64,000 nt of DNA, taken from Actinoplanes sp. NBRC 103695. Its GTDB lineage: Bacteria; Actinomycetota; Actinomycetes; Mycobacteriales; Micromonosporaceae. The stretch spans positions 107,010 through 171,009 of the forward strand of contig NZ_BSTL01000005.1 in NCBI RefSeq assembly GCF_030269485.1, written 5' to 3'. Made by a program: the position numbers and the translations under genes. Positions 45,071-54,021 of this stretch are shown here, piece after piece; positions within the stretch are counted from its first letter, which is position 1, and each line of letters opens with the position of its first letter. The notes under the pieces were generated by a model, which worked only from the letters and a program-made list of their open reading frames with translations, was not told the DNA's origin and did not search any database.

Positions 45071-45097
45071 CCCGTCGTCAGGCGCGGGGACGACGGG
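45071..45097 (-). terminator. Hairpin between response regulator and ABC operon
   Basis: CCCGTCGTC (45071-45079) and GACGACGGG (45089-45097) form a nine-base stem just past the response-regulator stop and before the ABC promoter. Confidence 0.6.
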
Positions 45098-45102
45098 CCG
45101 GG

Positions 45103-45786
45103 TCATCCTCGCGAAGGACCCGGATGGACGACGCCCAGCTCGTACGCGAACACCACCGCCTGCGTCCGGTCCCGCGCGCCGAGCTTCATCAGCACCCGGC
45201 TGACGTGCGTCTTCACCGTGGTCTCGCCGAGATGCAGGGCGGTGGCGATCTCCGCGTTGGTCGCACCGCCGGCCAGCAGCACCAGCACCTCGTGCTCGCG
45301 CGGCGTCAGATCGGCGAGGCGCCGGCCGGGTGCGGGTCCGGCCGGACCTCCGGCGCCGGCCGGACCGGCGGGCCGGGCGAACGCGGCGATGACCCGGCGG
45401 GTGATCTCGGGGGCGAGCAGCGCGTCGCCGCGGGCCACCACCCGCACCGCCTCGATCAGCGCCTCGGGTGTGCCGTTCTTGAGCAGGAAGCCGGACGCGC
45501 CGGCCTGCAGCGCCTCGAAGAGGTATTCGTCCCGGCTGAAGGTGGTCAGGATCAGCACGCGCGGCCCGTCCTGCGCGGTGATCCGGCGGGTGGCGGTCAG
45601 CCCGTCGGTGCCGGGCATCTCGACGTCCATCAGCACCACGTCGGGCAGCAGCGTGCCGGCCAGGTCGATCGCCCGGGCGCCGTCGGCGGCCTCGCCGACC
45701 ACCTCGATGTCGTCCTCCAGTTCGAGGATCACGCGGAACCCGGTGCGGACCATCTGGTGGTCGTCCGCGAGGAGGACCCGGATCAC
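45103..45786 (-). CDS. NarL/LuxR-family response regulator
   Basis: A 227-residue regulator. Receiver with ADDHQ at the N-terminus, phosphoacceptor Asp in VVLMDVEMPGTDG (about residue 52) and the Lys of SGFLLKNGTP. A Pro/Ala/Gly linker follows, then a LuxR HTH (LTPREHEVLVLLAGGATNAEIA, then HLGETTVKTHVSRVLMKL). GTGA overlap with the kinase gene. Probable targets are the adjacent ABC exporter genes, as in other exporter-linked systems. Confidence 0.95.
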   Translation of the reverse strand: MIRVLLADDHQMVRTGFRVILELEDDIEVVGEAADGARAIDLAGTLLPDVVLMDVEMPGTDGLTATRRITAQDGPRVLILTTFSRDEYLFEALQAGASGFLLKNGTPEALIEAVRVVARGDALLAPEITRRVIAAFARPAGPAGAGGPAGPAPGRRLADLTPREHEVLVLLAGGATNAEIATALHLGETTVKTHVSRVLMKLGARDRTQAVVFAYELGVVHPGPSRG

Positions 45787-47075
45787 GCGTGGGCCGCCGG
45801 CTCGGCGGGACGCTGCGCCGGGATCTCGGGCAATTCCCAAGGCAGGCGTACGCGAACCCGGAAGCCGCCGTCCGCCCGAGGGCCGGTCTCGATCGACCCG
45901 TCGTGCACGGCGACCCGTTCGCGCATGCCGATCAGGCCCACCCCACCGGCGGACGGCACCGGCGCGCCCCGCCCGTCGTCGGCCACGTCGACCTCCAGCT
46001 CCCGTGCGAGGTAGCGGATCCGGACGTCCACCGTGGACGCATGGGCGTGCTTGAGCACGTTGGTCAGGGCCTCCTGCACGATCCGGTACGCCGCCTGCGA
46101 CACCGAATCGGGCAACGGCACCGGATCACCGTACGTGGTCAGCTCGGCGGCCAGTCCCGCCTCGCGTACCCGGACCAGGAGCTCCTCGACCCGGTCCAGC
46201 CCGGCGGCGACGAACGGCGTCTCCGACGACCGGGCATCGTCGGACGCGCGCAGCGCGCCGAGCATCCGCCGCAGCTCGGTGACCGCGGTCCGGGCGCTCT
46301 CCTCCACCGCCGACAGCGCCGCCCGCGTCTTCCCGGCGTCCCGGTCGAGAGCCTTGCGCGCGGCGGACGCCTGAATGCCCATCACCGACACGTGATGCGC
46401 GACGACGTCGTGCAACTCCCGCGCGATCCGCACCCGCTCGCCGACGACCGCCCGGTCCTCGGCCTGCACCTGGGCCGCGCGCAGTTCCTCGGCCTGCGCC
46501 TCGAGCTGGTGCTGCCGTCGCGCGGCCAGCCAGGTGCCCTCCCCGGCCAGGTACGCGCCGGCGAAGATCCCGACGTTCACCAGCAGGGTGCTGACCAGCG
46601 CGGCGAGCGCCGGAGAGAACGGGCCGCGGCCGTCCGAGATCTTGCCGAGCTCGTCCAGCGAGAGCAGCCAGGAGACGAGGATCCAGAGGAGCATCACGAT
46701 GATGACCGCGGTCCGGACCCACTTGGCCCGCGCACGGTCGCGGCCCCAGGCGCCGAGCGCGTACATCGTCGCGAACAGGACGCCGCCGGCGAACTGGACC
46801 TCCTGTGTGCCGCGGATCTGGCCGGCGAGGAAGAGCGCGGACACCACGACGAACACGGTCGCCGGGTGCGATCGCCGCCAGATCAGCGGGATCGAGATGG
46901 CCACCGCCCAGGCGTAGTGCTCGGCGGCGCTGGGCCGGAAGTGCCAGATGAACTGGCCCGTGCTGCGGGTCATGACCACGTTGAGGACCGCGGTGGCGGT
47001 GACGCCCAGCGCGATCCACAGGTCGATGCGGCGCTGCCGCGGGGTGGGGCCGGGGCGCTGCCATTCCTCGGGCAT
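45783..47075 (-). CDS. NarL-type sensor histidine kinase
   Basis: A 430-residue kinase. Five or so membrane helices occupy residues 15-180 with no large external loop, so it probably senses within the membrane. HisKA_3 motif RELHDVVAHHVSVMGIQASA carries the phospho-His. The HATPase has VADDGRGAP and GGVGLIGMRERV. TAGTTT (47088-47083) ends seven bases before the ATG and its first three bases are the stop codon of the MerR-like gene. Confidence 0.94.
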   Translation of the reverse strand: MPEEWQRPGPTPRQRRIDLWIALGVTATAVLNVVMTRSTGQFIWHFRPSAAEHYAWAVAISIPLIWRRSHPATVFVVVSALFLAGQIRGTQEVQFAGGVLFATMYALGAWGRDRARAKWVRTAVIIVMLLWILVSWLLSLDELGKISDGRGPFSPALAALVSTLLVNVGIFAGAYLAGEGTWLAARRQHQLEAQAEELRAAQVQAEDRAVVGERVRIARELHDVVAHHVSVMGIQASAARKALDRDAGKTRAALSAVEESARTAVTELRRMLGALRASDDARSSETPFVAAGLDRVEELLVRVREAGLAAELTTYGDPVPLPDSVSQAAYRIVQEALTNVLKHAHASTVDVRIRYLARELEVDVADDGRGAPVPSAGGVGLIGMRERVAVHDGSIETGPRADGGFRVRVRLPWELPEIPAQRPAEPAAHA

Positions 47076-47085
47076 GGCCGAGAAA

Positions 47086-47457
47086 CTACCCGGCCTTGTC
47101 GTACTCGTGGGGCGGGTCGGGCTGGTGGGTGTGCGTGGGCACGTCGGCGTCGTCGTCGGCCGTGAGGGTGCCACCGAGCTCGATGATCCGCCGGTGCGCG
47201 GCGGCGAGCCGGTCCTCGAGGGTGACGATGCGGCAGGCCGCGGTCAGCAGCATGCCCTGGTCGAGAAGTTGCCGTACGCGTGCGGCCAGCTGCAGCTGGT
47301 GCCGGGAGTAGCGGCGGTGGCCGCCGTCCGAGCGTTCGGGCTCGATCAGCCCGGCCGCACCGAGGCTGCGCAGGAAGGCGGGGGTCACTCCGATCATCTC
47401 CGCCGCGCGGCCCATCGTGTACGCGGGATAGTCCGCGTCGTCGAAGGACGTGCTCAT
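47086..47457 (-). CDS. MerR-family regulator, short
   Basis: A 123-residue protein. The MerR HTH is YTMGRAAEMIGVTPAFLRSL, followed by GLIEPERSDGGHRRYSRHQL and a helical dimerisation stretch (about 60-95). The C-terminal tail is acidic and His/Pro-rich (DDDADVPTHTHQPDPPHEY) and could bind a metal, which is speculative. It lies 10 bases upstream of the kinase gene and may share its transcript. Confidence 0.88.
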   Translation of the reverse strand: MSTSFDDADYPAYTMGRAAEMIGVTPAFLRSLGAAGLIEPERSDGGHRRYSRHQLQLAARVRQLLDQGMLLTAACRIVTLEDRLAAAHRRIIELGGTLTADDDADVPTHTHQPDPPHEYDKAG

Positions 47458-48080
47458 GAAACCCTTCTGTTAAGTAAGTGCTGTCGGGGGGTGTGAAGGT
47501 ATGCGGGCACGTGTCAGGGCCCCGGCGGGTAACCGGGGCCCTGGCTGTTCAATTCTGTGGCCGTATCACCGCGTGCGTGCCGCTAGCGGTCGGCCGGAGT
47601 GAAGGGCATCGGCTGCGATCACCTCTTGTCGGTTCGGGGACGTTGCGACTTCGCTTGCGCGTTGCTGCGGTATCTCGTCCTCCTCTACCAGCGACAGCTC
47701 CTTGCCCCCTGAATGTTAGGCCGGTCACAGACAGATTTCTAGTACCGCCACGACAGATTTTTTATAGCGGCGCGAGAGCGGGCGTGACCGATAACGGCGA
47801 TGCCGTCGAGAGAGAGGTGACCGCGCTCCCGCGCCGCCGCGGGAAGGTGTTCGCAGGCCTGCCGAGGGCCCGCGCCGAAGTCGGCGTCAGAACACCGGCA
47901 GGGCCGCGCGCGTAAGGATCGCGTCGTCCATAAGCCCTGACATGACTCGAAGTCTGCCGTCCGCTGAGCGGCCCGGCAACGCAATTTACGTGGCTCATTG
48001 ACGCGTGTAACACCTCAGCGAGATCATCACGTCACGGCGGTGGCCTGCGTCACAGCCGACCCCCTGGCTGAGGGAGCAAC
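47458..48080. other. 623-base gene-free region with terminator-like hairpin and direct repeats
   Basis: A perfect 11-base stem, CAGGGCCCCGG with CCGGGGCCCTG (47515-47525 with 47533-47543), a CCGCTAGCGG palindrome near 47580, and a direct repeat GACAGATTT at 47730-47738 and 47752-47760 (22 bases apart). No open frame has coding character. The segment from about 47745 down to 47515 on the minus strand, ending in the stem, has the layout of a small-RNA gene. The right half holds the permease promoter, with GGGAGC before the ATG at 48081. Confidence 0.4.
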
Positions 48081-49616
48081 ATGAGCACATCCCAAGTCCC
48101 CAGCACCGATGAGGAACGGCTGGCCCAGCTCGGCTACCAGCAGGAACTTCATCGGCGGCTGTCCGGCTTCTCCAACTTCGCCGTCTCCTTCTCGATCATC
48201 TCGATCCTGGCCGGCGCGATCACGTCGTACGGCATCGCCATGAACGCCGGCGGTCCGCTCGCGATCACGCTCGGCTGGCTCTTCGTCGGCATCATGGTGA
48301 CCTTCGTGGCCCTGGCCATGGCCGAGGTCTGCTCCGCCTACCCGACCGCCGGCGCGCTCTACTGGTGGGCGGCCGCGCTGGCCAAGAAGAACAAGGCCGC
48401 CTGGGCCTGGTTCGTCGGCTGGTTCAACTTCCTCGGCGAGGTGGCGGTCACCGCGGCCATCGACTTCGGCGCCGCGATCACCACGTCGGCGTTCCTGAGC
48501 CTGACCTTCGACATGGAGGTCACCAAGCTCCGGACCTTCCTGATCTTCCTGGTCATCATCATCGTGCACGGGCTGCTGAACACGTTCGGCGTCAACCTGG
48601 TGCGGCTGCTGTCCGACGTCAGCGCCTGGTGGCACCTGGTCGGCGTGGCGATCATCGTCATCGTGCTGGCCGTGGTGCCGGACCAGCACAAGCCGATCTC
48701 CGAGGTGTTCTTCGAGGTCAGGAACGAAACAGGGTTCACCTTCGGCGGCGCCGCGTTCTATGCGGTGCTGGTCGGTCTGCTGATGGCGCAGTACACGTAC
48801 ACCGGCTACGACGCCTCGGCCCACGTGGCCGAGGAGACCCACGACGCGGCCCGGGCGGCGCCGCGCGGCATCGTGATGTCCGTGGTGGTCTCGGTGATCG
48901 CCGGCTTCTTCCTGCTCACCGCGATCACCTGGGCCATCCAGGACTACGACGCGGAGCGGACCACCGAGCTCGCCCTGCCGCCCGCGCAGATCTTCATCGA
49001 CGCCGCCGGTCACAACCTCGGGACGTTCCTGCTCTTCATCTGCATGGTGGCGCAGTGGTTCTGCGGCATGGCCTCGGTGACGGCGAACTCGCGGATGTCG
49101 TACGCGTTCGCCCGCGACGGCGCGCTGCCCGGCTCGCGGCTGTGGAAGCAGGTCAACCCGCGCACCGGCACGCCGACCAACTCGATCTGGCTGTGTGTCA
49201 CGCTGTCGACGCTCCTGGTGGTGCCGTCGCTGGTGAACACCACGGCGTACGCGGCGGCCACCTCGATCGCGGTGATCGGCCTCTACGTCGCGTACGTGGG
49301 ACCGGTGTTCCTGCGCCGCATGCTCGGCGCCGAGTTCCGGGTCGGGCCCTGGAACCTCGGGAAGTGGAGCGCGCCGATCGGCTGGATCGCCATCGTGTGG
49401 GTGGGGATCATCTGCGTTCTCTTCGTCCTGCCGGTGGCCGGGCCGATCACCGCGAGTAACTTCAACTACACGATCTTCGCGGTGGTGGTGGTGCTGGCCT
49501 TCGCCACGATCTGGTGGTTCGCGAGCGCCCGCAAGTGGTTCACCGGCCCGAAGCAGAACGTGATCGAGAAGGCCGCGCACGGGGAACAGACCATGCCGAC
49601 CGACCCCACTGCCTGA
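48081..49616 (+). CDS. APC-family amino acid/amine permease
   Basis: A 511-residue transporter with twelve predicted helices. The first helix region SVSFSIISILAGAITSYG and the block YTGYDASAHVAEETHDAARAAP are typical of the amino-acid/choline/GABA-type (ACT) permeases. It heads an operon with a glutamine-synthetase-like ligase, an aldehyde dehydrogenase and an SDR, so uptake of a polyamine, ethanolamine or related amine is the best guess. Confidence 0.92.
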   Translation: MSTSQVPSTDEERLAQLGYQQELHRRLSGFSNFAVSFSIISILAGAITSYGIAMNAGGPLAITLGWLFVGIMVTFVALAMAEVCSAYPTAGALYWWAAALAKKNKAAWAWFVGWFNFLGEVAVTAAIDFGAAITTSAFLSLTFDMEVTKLRTFLIFLVIIIVHGLLNTFGVNLVRLLSDVSAWWHLVGVAIIVIVLAVVPDQHKPISEVFFEVRNETGFTFGGAAFYAVLVGLLMAQYTYTGYDASAHVAEETHDAARAAPRGIVMSVVVSVIAGFFLLTAITWAIQDYDAERTTELALPPAQIFIDAAGHNLGTFLLFICMVAQWFCGMASVTANSRMSYAFARDGALPGSRLWKQVNPRTGTPTNSIWLCVTLSTLLVVPSLVNTTAYAAATSIAVIGLYVAYVGPVFLRRMLGAEFRVGPWNLGKWSAPIGWIAIVWVGIICVLFVLPVAGPITASNFNYTIFAVVVVLAFATIWWFASARKWFTGPKQNVIEKAAHGEQTMPTDPTA

Positions 49617-49626
49617 AAGGCCGCTC

Positions 49627-50973
49627 ATGAACCTCGAGGACCTGGACGTCGCCGTCGACAACGGCAGCGTCGACACGGTGCTGCTCGCCCTCACCGACAT
49701 GCAGGGCCGGCTGCAGGGCAAGCGCCTGCACGGCCGCTACTTCATGGACGAGGTGGTGCAGGGCGGCAGTGAGGGCTGCAACTACCTGCTCGCGGTGGAC
49801 GTCGACATGAACACCGTCGACGGGTACGCGATGTCGTCGTGGAACAGCGGATACGGCGACTTCGTGATGAAGCCGGACTTCAGCACCTTGCGTCCGGTCC
49901 CGTGGCAGCCCGGCACCGCGATGGTCCTCGCCGATCTGGAGACCACCGGCGGCGAGGCGGTCTACGCCTCGCCGCGGCAGATCCTGCGCCGCCAGCTCGA
50001 CCGGCTGGCGGCGCACGGCCTCACCGCGTACGCGGGCACCGAGCTGGAGTTCGTGCTCTACAAGGACTCGTACGAGCAGGCGTCCGACAAGAACTACCGG
50101 GACCTGATCCCGGCGAACCAGTACAACGTCGACTATTCGCTGCTCGGGACCGCCCGGGTGGAGCCGCTGCTGCGCCGGATCCGCAACGACATGTACGGCG
50201 CCGGGCTGGTCCCGGAGAGCGCCAAGGGCGAGTGCAACCTCGGCCAGCACGAGATCGCCTTCCGGTACGACGAGGCGCTCAAGGCCGCGGACAACCACGT
50301 CATCTACAAGAACGGGGCCAAGGAGATCGCCGCGCAGGAGGGCATGGCGCTCACCTTCATGGCCAAGCCGAACGCCCGCGAGGGCAACTCCTGCCACATC
50401 CACTTCTCCCTGCGGGGCGAAGACGGCAAGTCGGCGATGCTCGGTTCAAAAAAGGCGCATCTGTCCGAGACCGGGGAGCGGGTGCTGGCCGGACTGCTCG
50501 CCACGATGCGCGAGTTCAGCCTGTTCTTCGCGCCGAACATCAACTCGTACAAGCGGTACGCGCCCGGGTCGTTCGCGCCGACCGCGTTGCGCTGGGGCGT
50601 GGACAACCGCACCTGCGCGCTGCGGATCGCCGGGCACGGCGAGGGGATGCGGGTGGAGAACCGGGTGCCGGGCGGGGACGTCAACCCGTACCTGGCGATC
50701 GCGGCCCTGGTGGCGGGTGCCCTGCACGGCATCGAGAACGAGCTGTCGCTGGAGGACGAGTTCGTCGGGAACGCCTACGACGACGCGACCGCCGGCCGGG
50801 TGCCGACGACCCTGCGGGAGGCGGCCGGCCTTTGGTCCGGCAGCGGTGTGGCCGAGGCCGCATTCGGTGCCGAGGTACGCGATCACTATGCCAACATGGC
50901 GGCGGTTGAGCTGACCGCTTTCGACGCGGCGGTGACCGACTGGGAACTGCGTCGCGGCTTCGAAAGGTTGTGA
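49627..50973 (+). CDS. Glutamine-synthetase-like gamma-glutamylamine ligase
   Basis: A 448-residue GS-fold enzyme. Metal and glutamate residues lie in GTELEFVLYKDSYE, GQHEIAFRYDEAL and SCHIHFSLRGEDG; the ATP and product loop includes NSYKRYAPGSFAP and NRTCALRIAGHGEGMRVENRVPGGD. The adenylylation-site motif of housekeeping GlnA is absent at the C-terminus. With its neighbours it matches PuuA/GlnA3/GlnA4-type enzymes that attach glutamate to putrescine, polyamines or ethanolamine. Confidence 0.93.
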   Translation: MNLEDLDVAVDNGSVDTVLLALTDMQGRLQGKRLHGRYFMDEVVQGGSEGCNYLLAVDVDMNTVDGYAMSSWNSGYGDFVMKPDFSTLRPVPWQPGTAMVLADLETTGGEAVYASPRQILRRQLDRLAAHGLTAYAGTELEFVLYKDSYEQASDKNYRDLIPANQYNVDYSLLGTARVEPLLRRIRNDMYGAGLVPESAKGECNLGQHEIAFRYDEALKAADNHVIYKNGAKEIAAQEGMALTFMAKPNAREGNSCHIHFSLRGEDGKSAMLGSKKAHLSETGERVLAGLLATMREFSLFFAPNINSYKRYAPGSFAPTALRWGVDNRTCALRIAGHGEGMRVENRVPGGDVNPYLAIAALVAGALHGIENELSLEDEFVGNAYDDATAGRVPTTLREAAGLWSGSGVAEAAFGAEVRDHYANMAAVELTAFDAAVTDWELRRGFERL

Positions 50974-50974
50974 C

Positions 50975-52330
50975 TTGACCGACGTGATCAACCCGGCGAC
51001 GGGGAGCGTGCTCACCTCCGTACCCGGAATGGGTTTGGAAGAGACCGACGCCGCGATCGAGCGTGCCCACAAGGCCTTCGAAAGCTGGCGCACGGTCGCC
51101 CCCGGCGACCGGGCCCGGCTGTTGCGGCGGTTCGCGGCGGTGGTGGACGCGCACCTCGACGAGCTCGCGGACCTGGAGGTACGCAACTCCGGGCACACGA
51201 TCGGGAACGCGAAGTGGGAGGCGGGCAACGTCCGCGACGTGCTCGACTACTACGCGGGTGCGCCGGAACGGCTGTCCGGGCGGCAGATCCCGGTGGCCGG
51301 CGGCATCGACATCACGGTCCACGAGCCGCTCGGCGTGGTCGGCGTGATCGTGCCGTGGAACTTCCCGATGCCGATCGCCGGCTGGGGCTTCGTGCCCGCG
51401 CTGGCCGCCGGCAACACCGTGGTGCTCAAGCCGGCCGAGCTCACGCCGCTGACCGCGCTGCTGCTGGGCGAGCTCGCGCTGGAGGCGGGCCTGCCGGAGG
51501 GCGTGTTCACCGTCGTACCCGGCAAGGGCAGCGTGGTCGGCCAGCGGTTCGTCACGCATCCCGCGGTCCGCAAGGTGTGCTTCACCGGCTCGACCGACGT
51601 CGGCAAGGCGATCATGGCGGGCGCCGCCGACCAGGTGAAACGGGTCACGCTCGAGCTGGGCGGCAAGAGCGCCAACATCGTTTTCGCGGACGCCGACCTG
51701 GAAAAGGCCGCCGCGTCCACGCCGTCGAGCGTCTTCGACAACGCCGGCCAGGACTGCTGCGCACGCTCACGACTGCTCATTCAAGACTCCGTGTACGACG
51801 AGTTCCTCGCCCTGCTGGAACCGGCGGTCCGGGCGTTCCGGGTCGAGGATCCGTCCCGGCCGACCGCCGAGATGGGACCGCTGATCTCGGCGGCCCAGCG
51901 CCGATCCGTCTCGGCCTACGTCGATGACGCCGACGTGGCGTTCCGGGGCACCTCGCCGGACGGGCCCGGCTGGTGGTTCTCGCCGACCGTGCTGCTCGCC
52001 CGCTCGACGGACGACCGGCACTGGCGCGAGGAGGTCTTCGGGCCGGTGCTGTCGGTGCTGCCGTTCCGCGATGAACAGGACGCGGTCCGGCTGGCCAACG
52101 ACACCGAGTACGGCCTTTCCGGCAGTCTCTGGACCCGCGACGTGGGCCGGGCGCTGCGGGTGTCGCGGGCGGTGGAGACCGGCGCGTTGAGCGTCAACTC
52201 GCACTCGTCCGTGCGGTACTGGACGCCGTTCGGCGGCATGAAGCAGTCCGGCCTCGGCCGTGAGCTCGGCCCGGACGCGCTGCTCTCGTTCACCGACGTC
52301 AAGAACGTGTTCATCGCTACGGAGGACTGA
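50975..52330 (+). CDS. Aldehyde dehydrogenase (PuuC/BetB-like)
   Basis: NAD(P)-dependent enzyme of 451 residues, somewhat short because the usual N-terminal strand is missing; translation starts at TTG directly before DVINPATGSVL. NAD and catalytic motifs: VIVPWNFPMP, VTLELGGKSANIVF (Glu) and NAGQDCCARSRLL (nucleophile Cys). Expected to oxidise the gamma-glutamyl aldehyde made from the amine. One base separates it from the ligase gene. Confidence 0.93.
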   Translation: MTDVINPATGSVLTSVPGMGLEETDAAIERAHKAFESWRTVAPGDRARLLRRFAAVVDAHLDELADLEVRNSGHTIGNAKWEAGNVRDVLDYYAGAPERLSGRQIPVAGGIDITVHEPLGVVGVIVPWNFPMPIAGWGFVPALAAGNTVVLKPAELTPLTALLLGELALEAGLPEGVFTVVPGKGSVVGQRFVTHPAVRKVCFTGSTDVGKAIMAGAADQVKRVTLELGGKSANIVFADADLEKAAASTPSSVFDNAGQDCCARSRLLIQDSVYDEFLALLEPAVRAFRVEDPSRPTAEMGPLISAAQRRSVSAYVDDADVAFRGTSPDGPGWWFSPTVLLARSTDDRHWREEVFGPVLSVLPFRDEQDAVRLANDTEYGLSGSLWTRDVGRALRVSRAVETGALSVNSHSSVRYWTPFGGMKQSGLGRELGPDALLSFTDVKNVFIATED

Positions 52331-52331
52331 T

Positions 52332-53096
52332 TTGGAACGACTTCAGGACCGGGTCGCCGTGATCACCGGCGCCGGCAGCGGCATCGGGCTGGCCACGGCG
52401 CGGCGGTTCGCCGCCGAGGGAGCTCGCGTGATCTGCGCGGACATCTCCCCGGAATCCGGCGAGAAGGCCGCGACCGAGGTGGGCGGCGAGTTCGTCCAGG
52501 TGGACGTGGCCGACGAGGAGTCGGTGCGGTCGCTGATGGACGGAACTGCCGAGCGGCACGGGCGGCTGGACATCGTCTTCAACAACGCCGGCATCTCGCC
52601 GCCCGACGACGACTCGATCCTGGACACCGGCCTGGAGGCCTGGGAACGGGTGCTCAAGGTCAACACCACGTCGGTCTTCTTCGGCTGCAAGTTCGCGATA
52701 CCGCACATGCGGCGGCAGGGTAAGGGCTCGATCATCAACACCGCGTCGTTCGTGGCGTTGCTGGGGGCGGCGACCTCGCAGATCGCGTACACCGCGAGCA
52801 AGGGCGGGGTGCTGGCGATGACCCGGGAGCTCGGCGTGCAGTTCGCCCGCGAGGGGATCCGGATCAACGCGCTCTGCCCGGGGCCGGTGGCCACGCCGCT
52901 GCTGATGGACCTGTTCGCCAAGGATCCGGAGCGGGCCGCGCGGCGGCTGGTGCACGTTCCGATGGGACGGTTCGCGGAGCCCGCCGAGATCGCCGCGGCG
53001 GTCGCGTTCCTGGCCAGCGATGACGCGTCGTTCATGACGGCGAATCAATTCGTGGTCGACGGCGGTATCACCGGGGCCTATGTCACGCCTCTGTAG
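52332..53096 (+). CDS. Short-chain dehydrogenase/reductase
   Basis: A classical SDR of 254 residues: TGAGSGIGLATARRFAAEG (cofactor), NNAGIS, Ser in SIINTASFVAL, YTASK (Tyr and Lys) and CPGPVATP. TTG start with GGAGG (52321-52325) six bases ahead. No amine oxidase is present in the cluster, so this enzyme might supply an oxidation step, but that is inference only. Confidence 0.92.
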   Translation: MERLQDRVAVITGAGSGIGLATARRFAAEGARVICADISPESGEKAATEVGGEFVQVDVADEESVRSLMDGTAERHGRLDIVFNNAGISPPDDDSILDTGLEAWERVLKVNTTSVFFGCKFAIPHMRRQGKGSIINTASFVALLGAATSQIAYTASKGGVLAMTRELGVQFAREGIRINALCPGPVATPLLMDLFAKDPERAARRLVHVPMGRFAEPAEIAAAVAFLASDDASFMTANQFVVDGGITGAYVTPL

Positions 53097-53230
53097 CAGT
53101 AGTGAGCGGGTTGTTTAGGTGCGGTGATGCTTGGGCAATGTTCGTTCACATCCGATGAAGAAGGATGCAGGGGTCGGATCCTTGCCCGTGTGTGCGCCGG
53201 TCGCCGCGTGGGTGAGTAGAGGGCCCGGCG

Positions 53231-53270
53231 CGCGGCGCCCCTCGGTGACGGGGAGGCGCCGCGTTCCTTT
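53231..53270 (+). terminator. Terminator of the amine-utilisation operon
   Basis: CGCGGCGCC (53231-53239) pairs with GGCGCCGCG (53255-53263), with an inner CTC/GGG extension, followed by TTCCTTTT. It ends the permease-ligase-ALDH-SDR unit. The stretch 53097-53230 shows no gene. Confidence 0.8.
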
Positions 53271-53285
53271 TACCCTCTCGGGCAC

Positions 53286-53320
53286 TTGATCGGTAACGCG
53301 TCATCCGTACCGTGGGGATC
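53286..53320 (+). promoter_or_regulatory. Promoter of the first amidotransferase gene
   Basis: TTGATC (53286-53291), 16-base spacer, TACCGT (53308-53313), then seven bases to the ATG at 53321. A near-ideal leaderless promoter. Confidence 0.6.
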
Positions 53321-54007
53321 ATGCGTCGCCCCATCATCGGCATCACCGCGTACGTCGAACCGGCGTCCTGGGGGGTCTGGCAGGACCTGCCCACGACGTT
53401 GCTGCCGCACGCGTACACCGAAGCGGTGATGCTCGCCGGGGGACGTGCGGTGCTGCTGCCGCCGGATGACGGTGACACCGATGTCCTGCGTACCCTGGAC
53501 GGGTTGGTGCTCGCCGGCGGAGCCGACCTCGACCCGGCGCTGTACGGCGCCGAGGCCGAACCGCTCACCGTCGCCCGCGCCGACCGGGACGCGGCAGAGT
53601 TGCCGCTCGCCCGCGCCGCCCTCAAGGCCGACCTGCCCGTTCTCGGCGTGTGCCGGGGCATGCAGGTGCTCGTGGTGGCCGCCGGGGGGACGCTGCACCA
53701 GCACCTACCGGACGTGCTCGGCCACGAGAAACACCGGCCGGCGCCGGCCGTCTACGGCACACACGATGTGGCGCTCACCGCGGGCAGCCGGATCGCCGGG
53801 ATCATGCGCGACGACCTGCAGATCGACTGTTACCACCACCAGGGCGTCGCCGACCCGGGCTCACTGCTGGTGACCGGCCGGGCCGAGGACGGGCTGCCGG
53901 AAGCGGTCGAGGATCCCGGGCGACGTTTCGTCCTCGGCGTGCAGTGGCATCCAGAACTGAATCGGGACAAGCGGCTCTTCGGTGCTCTCGTGGACGCCGC
54001 CCGATAG
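53321..54007 (+). CDS. Gamma-glutamyl-amine hydrolase, class I GATase (PuuD-like), copy 1
   Basis: A 228-residue class I glutamine-amidotransferase-like hydrolase. Nucleophile Cys in VLGVCRGMQVLVV, His-x-Glu in GVQWHPELN, with DGLVLAGGADLDPALYG ahead. PuuD-type enzymes free GABA or a related acid from its gamma-glutamyl conjugate, the last step of the pathway suggested by this cluster. ATG 53321 is favoured by the promoter; GTG 53312 lies inside the -10. Confidence 0.92.
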   Translation: MRRPIIGITAYVEPASWGVWQDLPTTLLPHAYTEAVMLAGGRAVLLPPDDGDTDVLRTLDGLVLAGGADLDPALYGAEAEPLTVARADRDAAELPLARAALKADLPVLGVCRGMQVLVVAAGGTLHQHLPDVLGHEKHRPAPAVYGTHDVALTAGSRIAGIMRDDLQIDCYHHQGVADPGSLLVTGRAEDGLPEAVEDPGRRFVLGVQWHPELNRDKRLFGALVDAAR

Positions 54008-54021
54008 AAGAAGGAGGCCAA

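Noticed and set aside
47478..47915. A 145-codon plus-strand frame in the gene-free region
   Set aside because: It runs through the strong hairpin and the GACAGATTT repeats, has no ribosome site and has no recognisable protein character.
47990..48060. GlnR box before the permease operon
   Set aside because: GTAAC followed by GCGAG after six bases is only a weak match to the two-half-site consensus; not enough to call.
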